A DNA stretch of 64,000 nucleotides from CADEFX01 sp046154585 (GTDB lineage: Bacteria; Pseudomonadota; Alphaproteobacteria; Rhizobiales; Hyphomicrobiaceae). The stretch lies in contig JBJXDX010000073.1 in NCBI GenBank assembly GCA_046154585.1, positions 1 through 64,000 on the forward strand. The letters run 5' to 3'. Made by a program: the position numbers and the translations under genes. Below are positions 30,223 through 38,196 of this stretch, piece after piece; the first letter of the stretch is position 1, and every line of letters starts with the position of its first letter. A model generated the notes under the pieces. It had not been told where the DNA came from, searched no databases, and was given only the letters and a program-made list of their open reading frames with translations.

Positions 30223-32256
30223 ATGTTTGGTGCGCTTCAGCGGTTATCCGATATTTCGGTTCTTTCCTGCACTTTCGCAGGCGCCTTGCTGAGTTACACA
30301 CTCTTCCTAAGCCAGAATGCCGACGCCGGGGGCAACGAGGCTGGGCAGGCCCGGTCGGCGCAGGCACAGCCTAAAGTGCAGCTCGCCCAGAATGCGGGAG
30401 CTGCCGGAAAAAGCGATCCGAACGCTCTTCTCGAAGCCCTTGTCAAAGAGGATGAAGAGAAAAGAGCCCGCGAGCCAGCAACGGGCAAAGCCGGAACCGC
30501 GGCCGGCAGCAAGGGGAAGCTGCCTGCCGGCGCAGAAGCGGCCGCGCGTGGGGAGATCACGGTCCTCCAGGCAGCAGCAAAGGCGGAGAAGGGCAAGGAA
30601 GCCCCCATCCCTCCCGTCGACGCGGAGACCCTCTCCCTCTTTCCCACCGCGGCGGAATGCGGCGGATGCCATAAGCAAATCTACGAGGAATGGTCTTCGT
30701 CGCAGCATGCCTATGCGTCGATCTCGCCGATGTTCCACGCATTCGAGCAGAAGTTCCAGGAGCTGACCCAAGGTACGGTCGGCACCTTTTGCACGCGCTG
30801 CCACCAGCAGGTCGGCACCCAGCTCGGCGAGAAACGCGAAACGCCACTTTGGGCGAGCAGCCAGATCTCGCGCGAGGGCGTGACCTGCATCACCTGCCAC
30901 CGGGTGAAGGAGCAGTACGGCAAGGTCAACGGCGAGCGCCGGGTCGAGCCGGGCAAGATTTTCGAGCCGGTCTACGGCACCGGCGACAAGAGCGTCATCA
31001 AGGACATCCTCGCCAACAAGGAAACCTACTCCGTAAAAACCAGCAAGGACGGGCGGGGAACGGACATCCACCACGGCATGATGACGAACCCGCAGCTCGC
31101 CAAGTCGGAGTTCTGCGTGAGCTGCCATCAGGTTGCGGTCAACCTGGGGATCAAGCTCGAGATCGTGTGGGATCAGTATCGCGACAGCCCTGCACGCAAG
31201 GCTGGCGTCAGTTGCCAGGACTGCCACATGGGCAAGGTCCCCGGAAAGCCCGAGGGCTATTCGACCGCGCCTTCCGCCGTGGTCGGCGGCAAGGAGATCA
31301 ACCCGGGGCGCAAGCACGCCAATCACCGTTTCATCGGGCCGGGATATTCCATCGCCCACCCCGGGATCTTCCCCCACAACCCCAAGGCCAAGGACATCAG
31401 CATCAAGGAATGGCTGGAATTCGACTGGCGCGCCGGCTGGGGCACCGCCGACTTCGAGAACAAGGTTGCTGGCGGCAAGACCAAGATCGCATTTCCCAAG
31501 CGCTGGACCGACTCGCTCGACCGTGAAGATGCCCGCCAGATTCTCGATGAGAATCTCAAGAAGCTCGACGAGCGCTACGAGCTTCGGCGGCAGGTCATGG
31601 AGAACGGCACCAAAGTCGACGGCCCCTACCTCGAGGGCATCGCTCAAGTCGGCAGGACTCTGGCGTTCTCCTACAACATCAAGAATCTCAATGCAGGGCA
31701 CAACCTGCCGTCCGGCTCGCTCGGTGCGCAGCCGCAGCTCTGGGTGAACGTGGCTCTCGTCGATCCCGACGGCCAGAACATCTGGGAGTCGGGCTACGTC
31801 GACAACAACGGCGACCTGGCCGATCTGCACAGCCTGGAGGTCGCGGCCGGCAGGATCAAGACGGACCAGCAGCTGGTGAATTTCCAGACCAAATTCCTGA
31901 CCACCAACGTCAAGGGCACGGATCGCGAGATGTACCTGCCCGTGAACTTCGACATCGATCCGCTGCCACATCTGCGTCCGCCGCAAGTCCCGACCACCGT
32001 TCTCAACCATCCGCCGCTGGTGCGCATGGAGAACCACTCCCTGCCGCCGTTGGGTGAGAAGCTCGCCAGGTATCAGGTGCCAGGCAACCTGATCAAGAAG
32101 CCCGGCAAATACCGCCTCGCCTTCCGCATGCGAAGTCGCGCCGAGCCGATCTACTTCATGCGCTTTGTCGGTGCCGCCAAGGAAATGGAGCGGCGCATGA
32201 ACGAGCGAATGCTGAACTTCAAAGTCTCCACCGTGGACCTTGAAGTGAAGCCCTAG
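30223..32256 (+). CDS. Pentaheme c-type cytochrome
   Basis: 677 residues from ATG 30223. A TTG 36 bases upstream is a less likely start. An N-terminal hydrophobic segment (about 12-32) acts as signal or anchor and is followed by a 100-residue Ala/Lys/Glu-rich region. Heme sites are CGGCH (146), CTRCH (190), CITCH (222), CVSCH (298) and CQDCH (331). The first three have the context of the cytochrome c554/multiheme NapC-like families (ECGGCHKQIYEEWSSSQHA). The C-terminal 340 residues have no heme and look beta-rich, with NAGHNLPSG. A periplasmic or outer-membrane electron carrier is likely. The beta-barrel gene follows. Confidence 0.88.
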   Translation: MFGALQRLSDISVLSCTFAGALLSYTLFLSQNADAGGNEAGQARSAQAQPKVQLAQNAGAAGKSDPNALLEALVKEDEEKRAREPATGKAGTAAGSKGKLPAGAEAAARGEITVLQAAAKAEKGKEAPIPPVDAETLSLFPTAAECGGCHKQIYEEWSSSQHAYASISPMFHAFEQKFQELTQGTVGTFCTRCHQQVGTQLGEKRETPLWASSQISREGVTCITCHRVKEQYGKVNGERRVEPGKIFEPVYGTGDKSVIKDILANKETYSVKTSKDGRGTDIHHGMMTNPQLAKSEFCVSCHQVAVNLGIKLEIVWDQYRDSPARKAGVSCQDCHMGKVPGKPEGYSTAPSAVVGGKEINPGRKHANHRFIGPGYSIAHPGIFPHNPKAKDISIKEWLEFDWRAGWGTADFENKVAGGKTKIAFPKRWTDSLDREDARQILDENLKKLDERYELRRQVMENGTKVDGPYLEGIAQVGRTLAFSYNIKNLNAGHNLPSGSLGAQPQLWVNVALVDPDGQNIWESGYVDNNGDLADLHSLEVAAGRIKTDQQLVNFQTKFLTTNVKGTDREMYLPVNFDIDPLPHLRPPQVPTTVLNHPPLVRMENHSLPPLGEKLARYQVPGNLIKKPGKYRLAFRMRSRAEPIYFMRFVGAAKEMERRMNERMLNFKVSTVDLEVKP

Positions 32257-32347
32257 ACGCCGACGGTTTGAATTGACGTCGTGGCTCCGACCTGCGGGGG
32301 GCTGGATCCGATTTTTCAACCTTTTTGCCGGTGTGGAGCATACACGC

Positions 32348-34114
32348 GTGACATTTAAGGCAGAAAGCAAGCATTGGTCCCGTACGAGGACAACGTTCGC
32401 CACGACCGCGCTGGTAACCGGTGGTTATCTTGCGATGTCCGGCCTGACCGCAGACCCTGTGGCAAGCCAAGACAGCAGCGAGGCCCGCAAGGGCGGCTGG
32501 CTTACCCAATTGTGGCCCGGCGCCTCACGGGTCTCTCCAGCCGATTCCCAGCCGCAGGAAAGCGGATCGTCCGTCCATGAAAAAACACCCGCCCGCAATG
32601 CAGGCGCAAGCAAGCGCGGCACCGACGGCAAGGAAGACCCTTTCCGGTTCGGTCCTCAGTATGTCGGCGCGTCCTCCGTCCATGAAAAGGACGCCGCAGA
32701 CAACACCGCGGACCAGGCGGCAAGCAAACCCAAAAAGGCAGGCGCCAAGGACGACCTTTTCCGGCCCGGCCCGCAGTACGACAAAAGCTACGATGCCAAA
32801 TCGCAGGTCGATGTCTACGGCGCCAAGACCGTGGTCGATCCGCCGCGTCCGCCAATCGAGATCGGTCGTCCGCAATACACTTCCGGCGCGTACGACGAGA
32901 GCAGCACGCTTCTGGGACAACTGAATCCGCTGCTGCCGGGCCTCGCCATCTACGGCGACTGGCGAACGGCGGTGGCTTACAACAGCAACAACGGCAAGGA
33001 TATCGCCCAGATCGCGACCCGGCTGAACATCGACGTCGATTTCAAGTTCACCGGGACCGAACGAATTCACGCTTTCTTCTCGCCGCTTCAGAGAGGCAAT
33101 GCATTCACCCGCTTCGAGTTCGGCGGCGGCGACGGCAACGGGAAGTTCAACGACGAGATCGACCTCAACCCGCAGACGCTGTTCTTCGAGGGTGATCTCG
33201 GCTCCCTCTATTCCGGCTTCTCCGGCAAGGAAGCAAGTTTCGACCTGCCCTTCACGGTTGGCCTCTTCCCGCTGTTCCTGCAGAACGGGATCTGGGCGAA
33301 CGACGCGATCCTCGGCGGCGCGGTGAGCCTGCCTGCGAAGAACTCCAGGAAGCTCGGCCTTGCCAATTTCGACACCACCTTCTTCGCCGCGTTCGACAAT
33401 GTCGACAACAAGACCATCCTCGGGTCGAACAACGGCGTAAACAACAACAACAACGCCAGCATCTACGGCGTGACGACCTTCATCGACGCCTTCAGCGGCT
33501 ATATCGAAGCGGGCTACGGTCTGATACAGGGCCGCGAGGATAGGGACGGCCAACTCACGAACTTCGTGACCGCCGCTTACACCCGACGCTATGCCAACAC
33601 CTTGTCGAACTCGACCCGCGTGTTCGCGAACTTCGGCAACGGCCAGGACGACGAGGGCGTGGCCATCCTTTCTGAGAACAGCCTGATTTCGGGCCTGCCG
33701 AGCACGCTGATCCCCTATGCCAACTTCTTCGTCGGCTTCGGCAATCCTCAACCCCTGGTCGATGGCAATGGCGCGGGCATCCTGAAGAACGTCGGCATCA
33801 ACTTCGAGACCGACGCCCTGACCGGCTACCCGAAGCTCAACGACACCGGCTCCAACGCCTTTGGCGGCGCGATTGGCGTGCAATACCTCTTCAACCTGGA
33901 CCAGCAGCTCCTCTTCGAGGTGGCGTCGGTGCAGCCTTTCGGCGATCCGATCGCTGGCATCGGCGTCGCGACCCCGCAGTATGCCCTCGGTGTCCGCTAT
34001 CAGATCCCGCTCAGCCGGGCCTGGCTGTTCCGCGCCGACGCCACCTATCAGATCACCGAGGGCGTCGACGAAGACACTTTTGGTATCCGCGCCGAGGTTC
34101 GCAGGAAGTTCTGA
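32348..34114 (+). CDS. Outer-membrane beta-barrel (porin-like) protein with repeated N-terminal extension
   Basis: 588 residues from GTG 32348, which has GGAG nine bases upstream and gives a normal signal peptide (basic start, hydrophobic LVTGGYLAMSGL, cleavage near DPVAS-Q). Residues about 45-150 carry two copies of a 35-40 residue unit that starts SSVHEK and ends with DPFRFGPQY or DLFRPGPQY. From about residue 175 the chain alternates in amphipathic beta strands with Asn/Gly-rich turns, ending in aromatic Phe (EVRRKF), typical of outer-membrane barrels. It may form the outer-membrane conduit for the neighbouring cytochromes, or a substrate channel. It does not look like PioB/MtrB by eye. 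Confidence 0.75.
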   Translation: MTFKAESKHWSRTRTTFATTALVTGGYLAMSGLTADPVASQDSSEARKGGWLTQLWPGASRVSPADSQPQESGSSVHEKTPARNAGASKRGTDGKEDPFRFGPQYVGASSVHEKDAADNTADQAASKPKKAGAKDDLFRPGPQYDKSYDAKSQVDVYGAKTVVDPPRPPIEIGRPQYTSGAYDESSTLLGQLNPLLPGLAIYGDWRTAVAYNSNNGKDIAQIATRLNIDVDFKFTGTERIHAFFSPLQRGNAFTRFEFGGGDGNGKFNDEIDLNPQTLFFEGDLGSLYSGFSGKEASFDLPFTVGLFPLFLQNGIWANDAILGGAVSLPAKNSRKLGLANFDTTFFAAFDNVDNKTILGSNNGVNNNNNASIYGVTTFIDAFSGYIEAGYGLIQGREDRDGQLTNFVTAAYTRRYANTLSNSTRVFANFGNGQDDEGVAILSENSLISGLPSTLIPYANFFVGFGNPQPLVDGNGAGILKNVGINFETDALTGYPKLNDTGSNAFGGAIGVQYLFNLDQQLLFEVASVQPFGDPIAGIGVATPQYALGVRYQIPLSRAWLFRADATYQITEGVDEDTFGIRAEVRRKF

Positions 34115-34131
34115 CCGATGGCGGTACCGGC

Positions 34132-34509
34132 ATGACAGAGGCAACTATGGGAGGGCGACTCGTGAGCAGTCGAAACTTGCTTGCGTCGGTTCTGGTGGCT
34201 TGCTCGCCGATGCTTGGCTTCCTCGGCACAGCGCCCGTAGCAACAGGCGCACCGGCCGGGCAATCCTCTTTTAAGCCCGACAAAAGTACCAGGACCTATG
34301 TGCTGAAGAACAAGCGGCGTCTCCGCGGCACAAAGATCCGCCTGCCTGTCGGCCCGAGCTATATCTACTATGATTATCCCTACTATTACGCCCGCGGTTA
34401 TTATCCCACGCATATAGGGGGTTATATCTATTACCCCACCTACTATTACTACCGCAGTCATTATCGAGGCCCGGTAGCAGTCCGCAGTCAAAGGCTGCGG
34501 AGGAAGTGA
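34132..34509 (+). CDS. Tyrosine-rich exported small protein
   Basis: 125 residues. A hydrophobic N-terminal signal (NLLASVLVACSPMLGFLG, cleavage near ATGA) is followed by a basic segment and then a remarkable tail rich in Tyr: SYIYYDYPYYYARGYYP and GGYIYYPTYYYYRSHYRG. About 17 tyrosines fall within 45 residues. Similar short Tyr/Gly/Pro-tailed proteins are common and uncharacterised in Hyphomicrobiales. Between the barrel gene and a cytochrome-maturation-like gene, and overlapping the latter's GTG start, it is probably part of the same operon. Function unknown. Confidence 0.72.
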   Translation: MTEATMGGRLVSSRNLLASVLVACSPMLGFLGTAPVATGAPAGQSSFKPDKSTRTYVLKNKRRLRGTKIRLPVGPSYIYYDYPYYYARGYYPTHIGGYIYYPTYYYYRSHYRGPVAVRSQRLRRK

Positions 34510-35363
34510 AGAAGGTGAGGCACGAGTTTCGGAGCTTGGGGATGCCTATGATGCCATTGGGCTCGCGCCCGGATAGCCTTCAAAGTACCGCCGGGATGTT
34601 GATCGTTGCTGCCGCAGTCTTTGTCCTCGTTGCAGGCATTGGCGCGGCTGTTTCATTTTGGGGGGATATCGCTGCGGGGACCAGCACACGGACCGCGGTG
34701 TCCACCTCGCCGGCGCGTTCCGGGGCGGATGGCGACCTTGCGCGCCTCAAGGACTACACGCGTTCTATTGGAACTGAAGAACCGGCGCCCAAGGCAGCAG
34801 CCGGCGACTTGCTGCCTGATGTAAACACAATGATCGAACGGCTCGCGGCGCGGCTCGAGGCCGCGCCGGAGGACGTCAAAGGCTGGCAAATGCTCGGTTG
34901 GTCGTATTTCAACACGGGGCGCTACGAACAATCAGCTACTGCCTATGCGAAAGCGATTGAGCTTGATCCAAATTCCACCGAGCTCAAGCGCTTGCATGAC
35001 GCGGCCAGGGCAAAGGCCTCGGGGAGCGGCAATCTCGAGACAGCTTCGTCTTCGCCAAACCAAGCCGTCGGCAAGAGCGGTGACGGACCAAGCGCCGACA
35101 ATATGAGCGGATTCCAAACAACTCCTCCGCACGAGAGCAACGCTGCAATCCGATCGATGGTCGACGGCCTCGCTCATCGCCTGGAGAAATCTCCACGAGA
35201 CGCCGAGGGCTGGACTCGCCTGATGCGTTCTCGCGTTGTGCTTGGTGAAAGAGAGGTCGCGGCGACGGCGTACCGCAAGGCGCTCGAGGTCTTCAAGGAC
35301 GACCAGGCGGCATCGGGCAAGATCACGGCCGCGGCGATTGAACTCGGTCTGAAGGTCGAATGA
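34506..35363 (+). CDS. CcmI/CcmH-like TPR cytochrome c biogenesis protein
   Basis: 285 residues, GTG start overlapping the previous stop. One membrane helix (about 30-50) is followed by a periplasmic region with two copies of the CcmH/CcmI TPR module, MIERLAARLEAAPEDVKGWQMLGWSYFNTGRYEQSATAYAKAIELDP and MVDGLAHRLEKSPRDAEGWTRLMRSRVVLGEREVAATAYRKAL. CcmI presents apocytochrome c to the heme ligation machinery. It lacks the double-helix N-terminal domain of full CcmI. No other ccm gene is nearby, so it may be a special chaperone for the local multiheme proteins. Confidence 0.75.
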   Translation: MKKVRHEFRSLGMPMMPLGSRPDSLQSTAGMLIVAAAVFVLVAGIGAAVSFWGDIAAGTSTRTAVSTSPARSGADGDLARLKDYTRSIGTEEPAPKAAAGDLLPDVNTMIERLAARLEAAPEDVKGWQMLGWSYFNTGRYEQSATAYAKAIELDPNSTELKRLHDAARAKASGSGNLETASSSPNQAVGKSGDGPSADNMSGFQTTPPHESNAAIRSMVDGLAHRLEKSPRDAEGWTRLMRSRVVLGEREVAATAYRKALEVFKDDQAASGKITAAAIELGLKVE

Positions 35364-35386
35364 GGGAAAGCGTGCAGGAGACCGAC

Positions 35387-36583
35387 ATGAGTTTTGAGGA
35401 CATGTTCCAGCAGCGGCTCGAGACCCTTCATCGAGAAAGTCGATATCGCGTTTTCGCGGATTTGAGGCGCCGCCGCGGGTTCTTTCCAGTCGCTGATCAT
35501 TTCGCGGCAAATGGCGCGCGCGAGGTTACGGTTTGGTGCTCCAACGATTATCTCGGCATGGGCCAGCACCCCGCGGTGTTGATGGCCATGCACGAGGCGA
35601 TTGACGCCGTGGGAGCGGGCTCCGGCGGCACGCGCAATATCTCCGGCACAACCCACTATCACGTGGAGCTCGAAAACGAGCTTGCCGACCTCCATGGCAA
35701 GGAAGCCGCGCTTCTTTTCACCTCGGCATACGTTGCCAACGACGCGACACTCTCGACCCTCCTCAAGCTCGTTCCCGGTACGGTCGTCTTCTCGGACGAG
35801 AAAAATCACGCGTCGATGATCGAGGGCATCCGCCGCGCGGGGTGCGAGAAGCAGATTTTTCGCCACAACGACGTTGCCGACCTCGAGGCGAAGCTCAGGA
35901 AACTTCCCAAAAGCCAACCCAAGATCATCGCCTTCGAGAGCGTCTACTCCATGGACGGGCACATCGCGCCGATCGCGGCCATCTGCGATCTCGCCGAAAA
36001 GTACAGGGCGCTCACCTACCTCGACGAGGTTCACGCGGTCGGCATGTACGGCCCGCGCGGTGGGGGAATTGCCGAGCGCGACGGCGTCATGGGCCGGGTC
36101 GACATCATCAACGGCACGCTCGCCAAGGGGTTCGGCGTCATGGGCGGCTACATCGCCGGCTCGCGCGACCTCTGCGATGCCATCCGCTCGTTTGCCTCGG
36201 GGTTCATCTTCACGACATCGCTCGCGCCTGCAATCGCGGCCGGGGCGCTTGCGTCCATCCGCCATTTGAAGACGAGCGCGCTCGAGCGCACCCGCCACCA
36301 GGAGAGGGTTCAGACACTCAAGATTTCACTCAAGGCGAAGCGTTTGCCCGTTATGGACAATCCAAGCCATATCGTCCCTGTGATGGTCGGTTGCCCGATT
36401 CGCTGCAAGGCAGTGACGGACGCGCTGCTCAACCAATACGGAATCTACGTGCAGCCAATCAACTATCCGACGGTGTCGAAGGGCACCGAGCGGATGCGTC
36501 TCACGCCATCACCAGCGCACTCGGACGAGCAGATGGCGCACTTGATCCATGCACTCGACGAACTCCATGGTGCTCTCAACTAA
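35387..36583 (+). CDS. hemA: 5-aminolevulinate synthase
   Basis: 398 residues from ATG 35387 (AGGAG six bases upstream). A second ATG at 35360 overlaps the previous stop. All ALAS blocks are present: VWCSNDYLGMGQHPAV, GAGSGGTRNISGTTHYHVELENELA, ESVYSMDGHIAPI, YLDEVHAVGMYGPRGGG, the PLP lysine in NGTLAKGFGVMGGY, and QPINYPTVSKGTERMRLTP. It condenses glycine and succinyl-CoA to 5-aminolevulinate, the first step of heme synthesis by the C4 route used by alphaproteobacteria. The genome would normally carry its main hemA elsewhere, so this copy may serve the multiheme cluster. Confidence 0.96.
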   Translation: MSFEDMFQQRLETLHRESRYRVFADLRRRRGFFPVADHFAANGAREVTVWCSNDYLGMGQHPAVLMAMHEAIDAVGAGSGGTRNISGTTHYHVELENELADLHGKEAALLFTSAYVANDATLSTLLKLVPGTVVFSDEKNHASMIEGIRRAGCEKQIFRHNDVADLEAKLRKLPKSQPKIIAFESVYSMDGHIAPIAAICDLAEKYRALTYLDEVHAVGMYGPRGGGIAERDGVMGRVDIINGTLAKGFGVMGGYIAGSRDLCDAIRSFASGFIFTTSLAPAIAAGALASIRHLKTSALERTRHQERVQTLKISLKAKRLPVMDNPSHIVPVMVGCPIRCKAVTDALLNQYGIYVQPINYPTVSKGTERMRLTPSPAHSDEQMAHLIHALDELHGALN

Positions 36584-36625
36584 GGCGCGATCGTTTCGCA
36601 TAGAAGCGCTAACATTCCATGCGAG

Positions 36626-36662
36626 ACGTGAATCGCACTCTAAAATGGAGCAGGGTTCACGT
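36626..36662. repeat. Small inverted repeat downstream of hemA
   Basis: ACGTGAA (36626-36632) and TTCACGT (36656-36662) form a perfect 7-bp inverted repeat around a 23-base spacer, in the 135-bp gap between hemA and the flavoprotein gene. Could be an operator or a weak stem. No T-run follows. Confidence 0.3.
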
Positions 36663-36718
36663 TTCGGCCGAGACGCCTCTACGACGCCGTCCATCGCCGT
36701 TTCGCCATTGGATCATCC

Positions 36719-37978
36719 GTGCCGCACTCCTCGCGCCCCAGCATCGCCGTCGTCGGCGGAGGTCCTGCCGGACTGATGGCTGCGGAGGTGCTTGCGGTCG
36801 GCGGTGCCGCGGTCACGCTCTATGACCGGATGCCGTCTCTGGGGCGCAAATTCCTGCTCGCGGGCCGGGGCGGTCTCAACCTCACGCACAGCGAAAGCCT
36901 CGATGGCTTCCTGTCCCGCTACGGCTGGGCAGCGCCGCATCTGAAGGCCGCCATCGCCGCGTTCCCTCCTGACGCCCTGCGCGCCTGGAGCGCCGAGCTC
37001 GGGCAGCCGACATTTGTCGGCACCAGCGGCCGCGTGTTCCCCGCGGCGCTGAAGACATCTCCCCTGCTGCGGGCTTGGCTCCGGCGCCTGGCGGCGTCCG
37101 GCGTGACCGTCAAGCCGCGCCACCGCTGGACCGGCTGGGACGCCGATGGCCGGCTCACTTTCGTGCATGGCGACAGCACAGTAGCCCTGCCATCTCAAGC
37201 CACAGTCCTCGCACTCGGCGGCGCGAGCTGGCCGCATCTCGGCTCGGACGGCGCGTGGGTCGACACACTAGCATCCGCCGGCGCCGGCATCGCGCCGTTA
37301 CGCCCCGCCAACTGCGGCTTCCTGGTCGACTGGTCGCCTCTGTTCCGCGATCGGTTCGCAGGCCAGCCTCTGAAGCGTCTGGCGCTGTCGTGTGGCTCCC
37401 TGCGCGTGCGCGGCGAAGCCATGATCACGCGCGCCGGCCTGGAGGGCGGCGGACTTTACGCATTGTCCGCCTGCTTGCGCGACGACATCGCCGCGTCGGG
37501 CGCCGCGAACCTGTACATCGATTTGCGCCCGGACCTCACGCGCAACTCGCTGATCCGCCGCCTTGACAGCACCAGGGGCAAGCAATCGATCTCCACGCAC
37601 CTGCGCAAGTCCATAAGGCTATCACCCGCGGCCATAGGTCTACTGAATGAAGCGGTGGCGGCATCGCCACGCCGCCTCTCCGCGTTGACTCCAGAGGAGA
37701 CGGCCGACCTCATCAAATCTGTCCCCATCCGCCTCACCGCAACGGCCCCAATCGCCCGTGCCATCTCGACCGCCGGCGGCATCGCCTTCGCCTCGCTCGA
37801 CGAGCACTTCATGCTGCGCGCGCGGCCCGGAGTCTTCGCCGCCGGAGAGATGCTCGATTGGGAAGCACCGACCGGCGGCTACCTCCTGCAGGCCACCTTC
37901 GCCACCGGCGCTGCCGCCGCCCGCGGCGCCTTGCGATGGATCGCGGCGCAAAACCACCACCAAGCACATTCCGCTTAG
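36719..37978 (+). CDS. HI0933-type NAD(P)/FAD-dependent flavoprotein (TIGR03862-like)
   Basis: 419 residues, GTG start. The FAD dinucleotide fold is IAVVGGGPAGLMAAEVLAVGG at residues 9-29, followed by GRKFLLAGRGGLNLTHSE, the family fingerprint. At the C-terminus AISTAGGIAFASLDEHFMLRARPGVFAAGEMLDWEAPTGGYLLQATFATG is the second FAD-contact block. Members are flavin reductases/dehydrogenases of unclear substrate. Start is 135 bp downstream of hemA. The two are not clearly co-transcribed. Confidence 0.9.
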   Translation: MPHSSRPSIAVVGGGPAGLMAAEVLAVGGAAVTLYDRMPSLGRKFLLAGRGGLNLTHSESLDGFLSRYGWAAPHLKAAIAAFPPDALRAWSAELGQPTFVGTSGRVFPAALKTSPLLRAWLRRLAASGVTVKPRHRWTGWDADGRLTFVHGDSTVALPSQATVLALGGASWPHLGSDGAWVDTLASAGAGIAPLRPANCGFLVDWSPLFRDRFAGQPLKRLALSCGSLRVRGEAMITRAGLEGGGLYALSACLRDDIAASGAANLYIDLRPDLTRNSLIRRLDSTRGKQSISTHLRKSIRLSPAAIGLLNEAVAASPRRLSALTPEETADLIKSVPIRLTATAPIARAISTAGGIAFASLDEHFMLRARPGVFAAGEMLDWEAPTGGYLLQATFATGAAAARGALRWIAAQNHHQAHSA

Positions 37979-38039
37979 ATGCCCGCCGCGCCTGCAACGC
38001 GCTCACCGCGACTGTGTGCTCAAGTCCCTCCCCACAACG

Positions 38040-38126
38040 TCACGGCCGCGCAGGCGGCCGTCCACGAGCGGCTGCGTGTTTGCGTTTCAGGAGGCGCGTA
38101 GATGGCCGCCTACGCGGCCATGACGG
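38040..38126. repeat. Two GGCCGC hairpin repeats in opposite orientation
   Basis: ACGGCCGC-GCAG-GCGGCCGT (38042-38061) and ATGGCCGC-CTAC-GCGGCCAT (38102-38121) are perfect 8-bp stems. With flanks, the first is the reverse complement of the 4681-4713 copy and the second is in the same orientation as it. They lie in the gap between the convergent flavoprotein and phaZ genes. Confidence 0.6.
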
Positions 38127-38196
38127 AAAGAGAGGCTCTTGAGCCAAGCGAGTTGGTCACCGCGCCATCCGCATAGAGACTAGCGGCCCCGGTCAA

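Noticed and set aside
32273..32347. TTG start 25 codons earlier for the barrel protein
   Set aside because: It would place Trp/Phe-rich text before a good signal peptide. GTG 32348 has a ribosome site.
30307..32403. 698-residue minus-strand frame
   Set aside because: Antisense to the pentaheme cytochrome, which has five CxxCH sites. The same applies to 32525-34144 against the barrel gene.
24044..34114. Calling the cluster PioAB or MtrCAB
   Set aside because: Heme counts, protein lengths, gene order and the barrel sequence do not match by eye. A decaheme plus a barrel alone is not enough.
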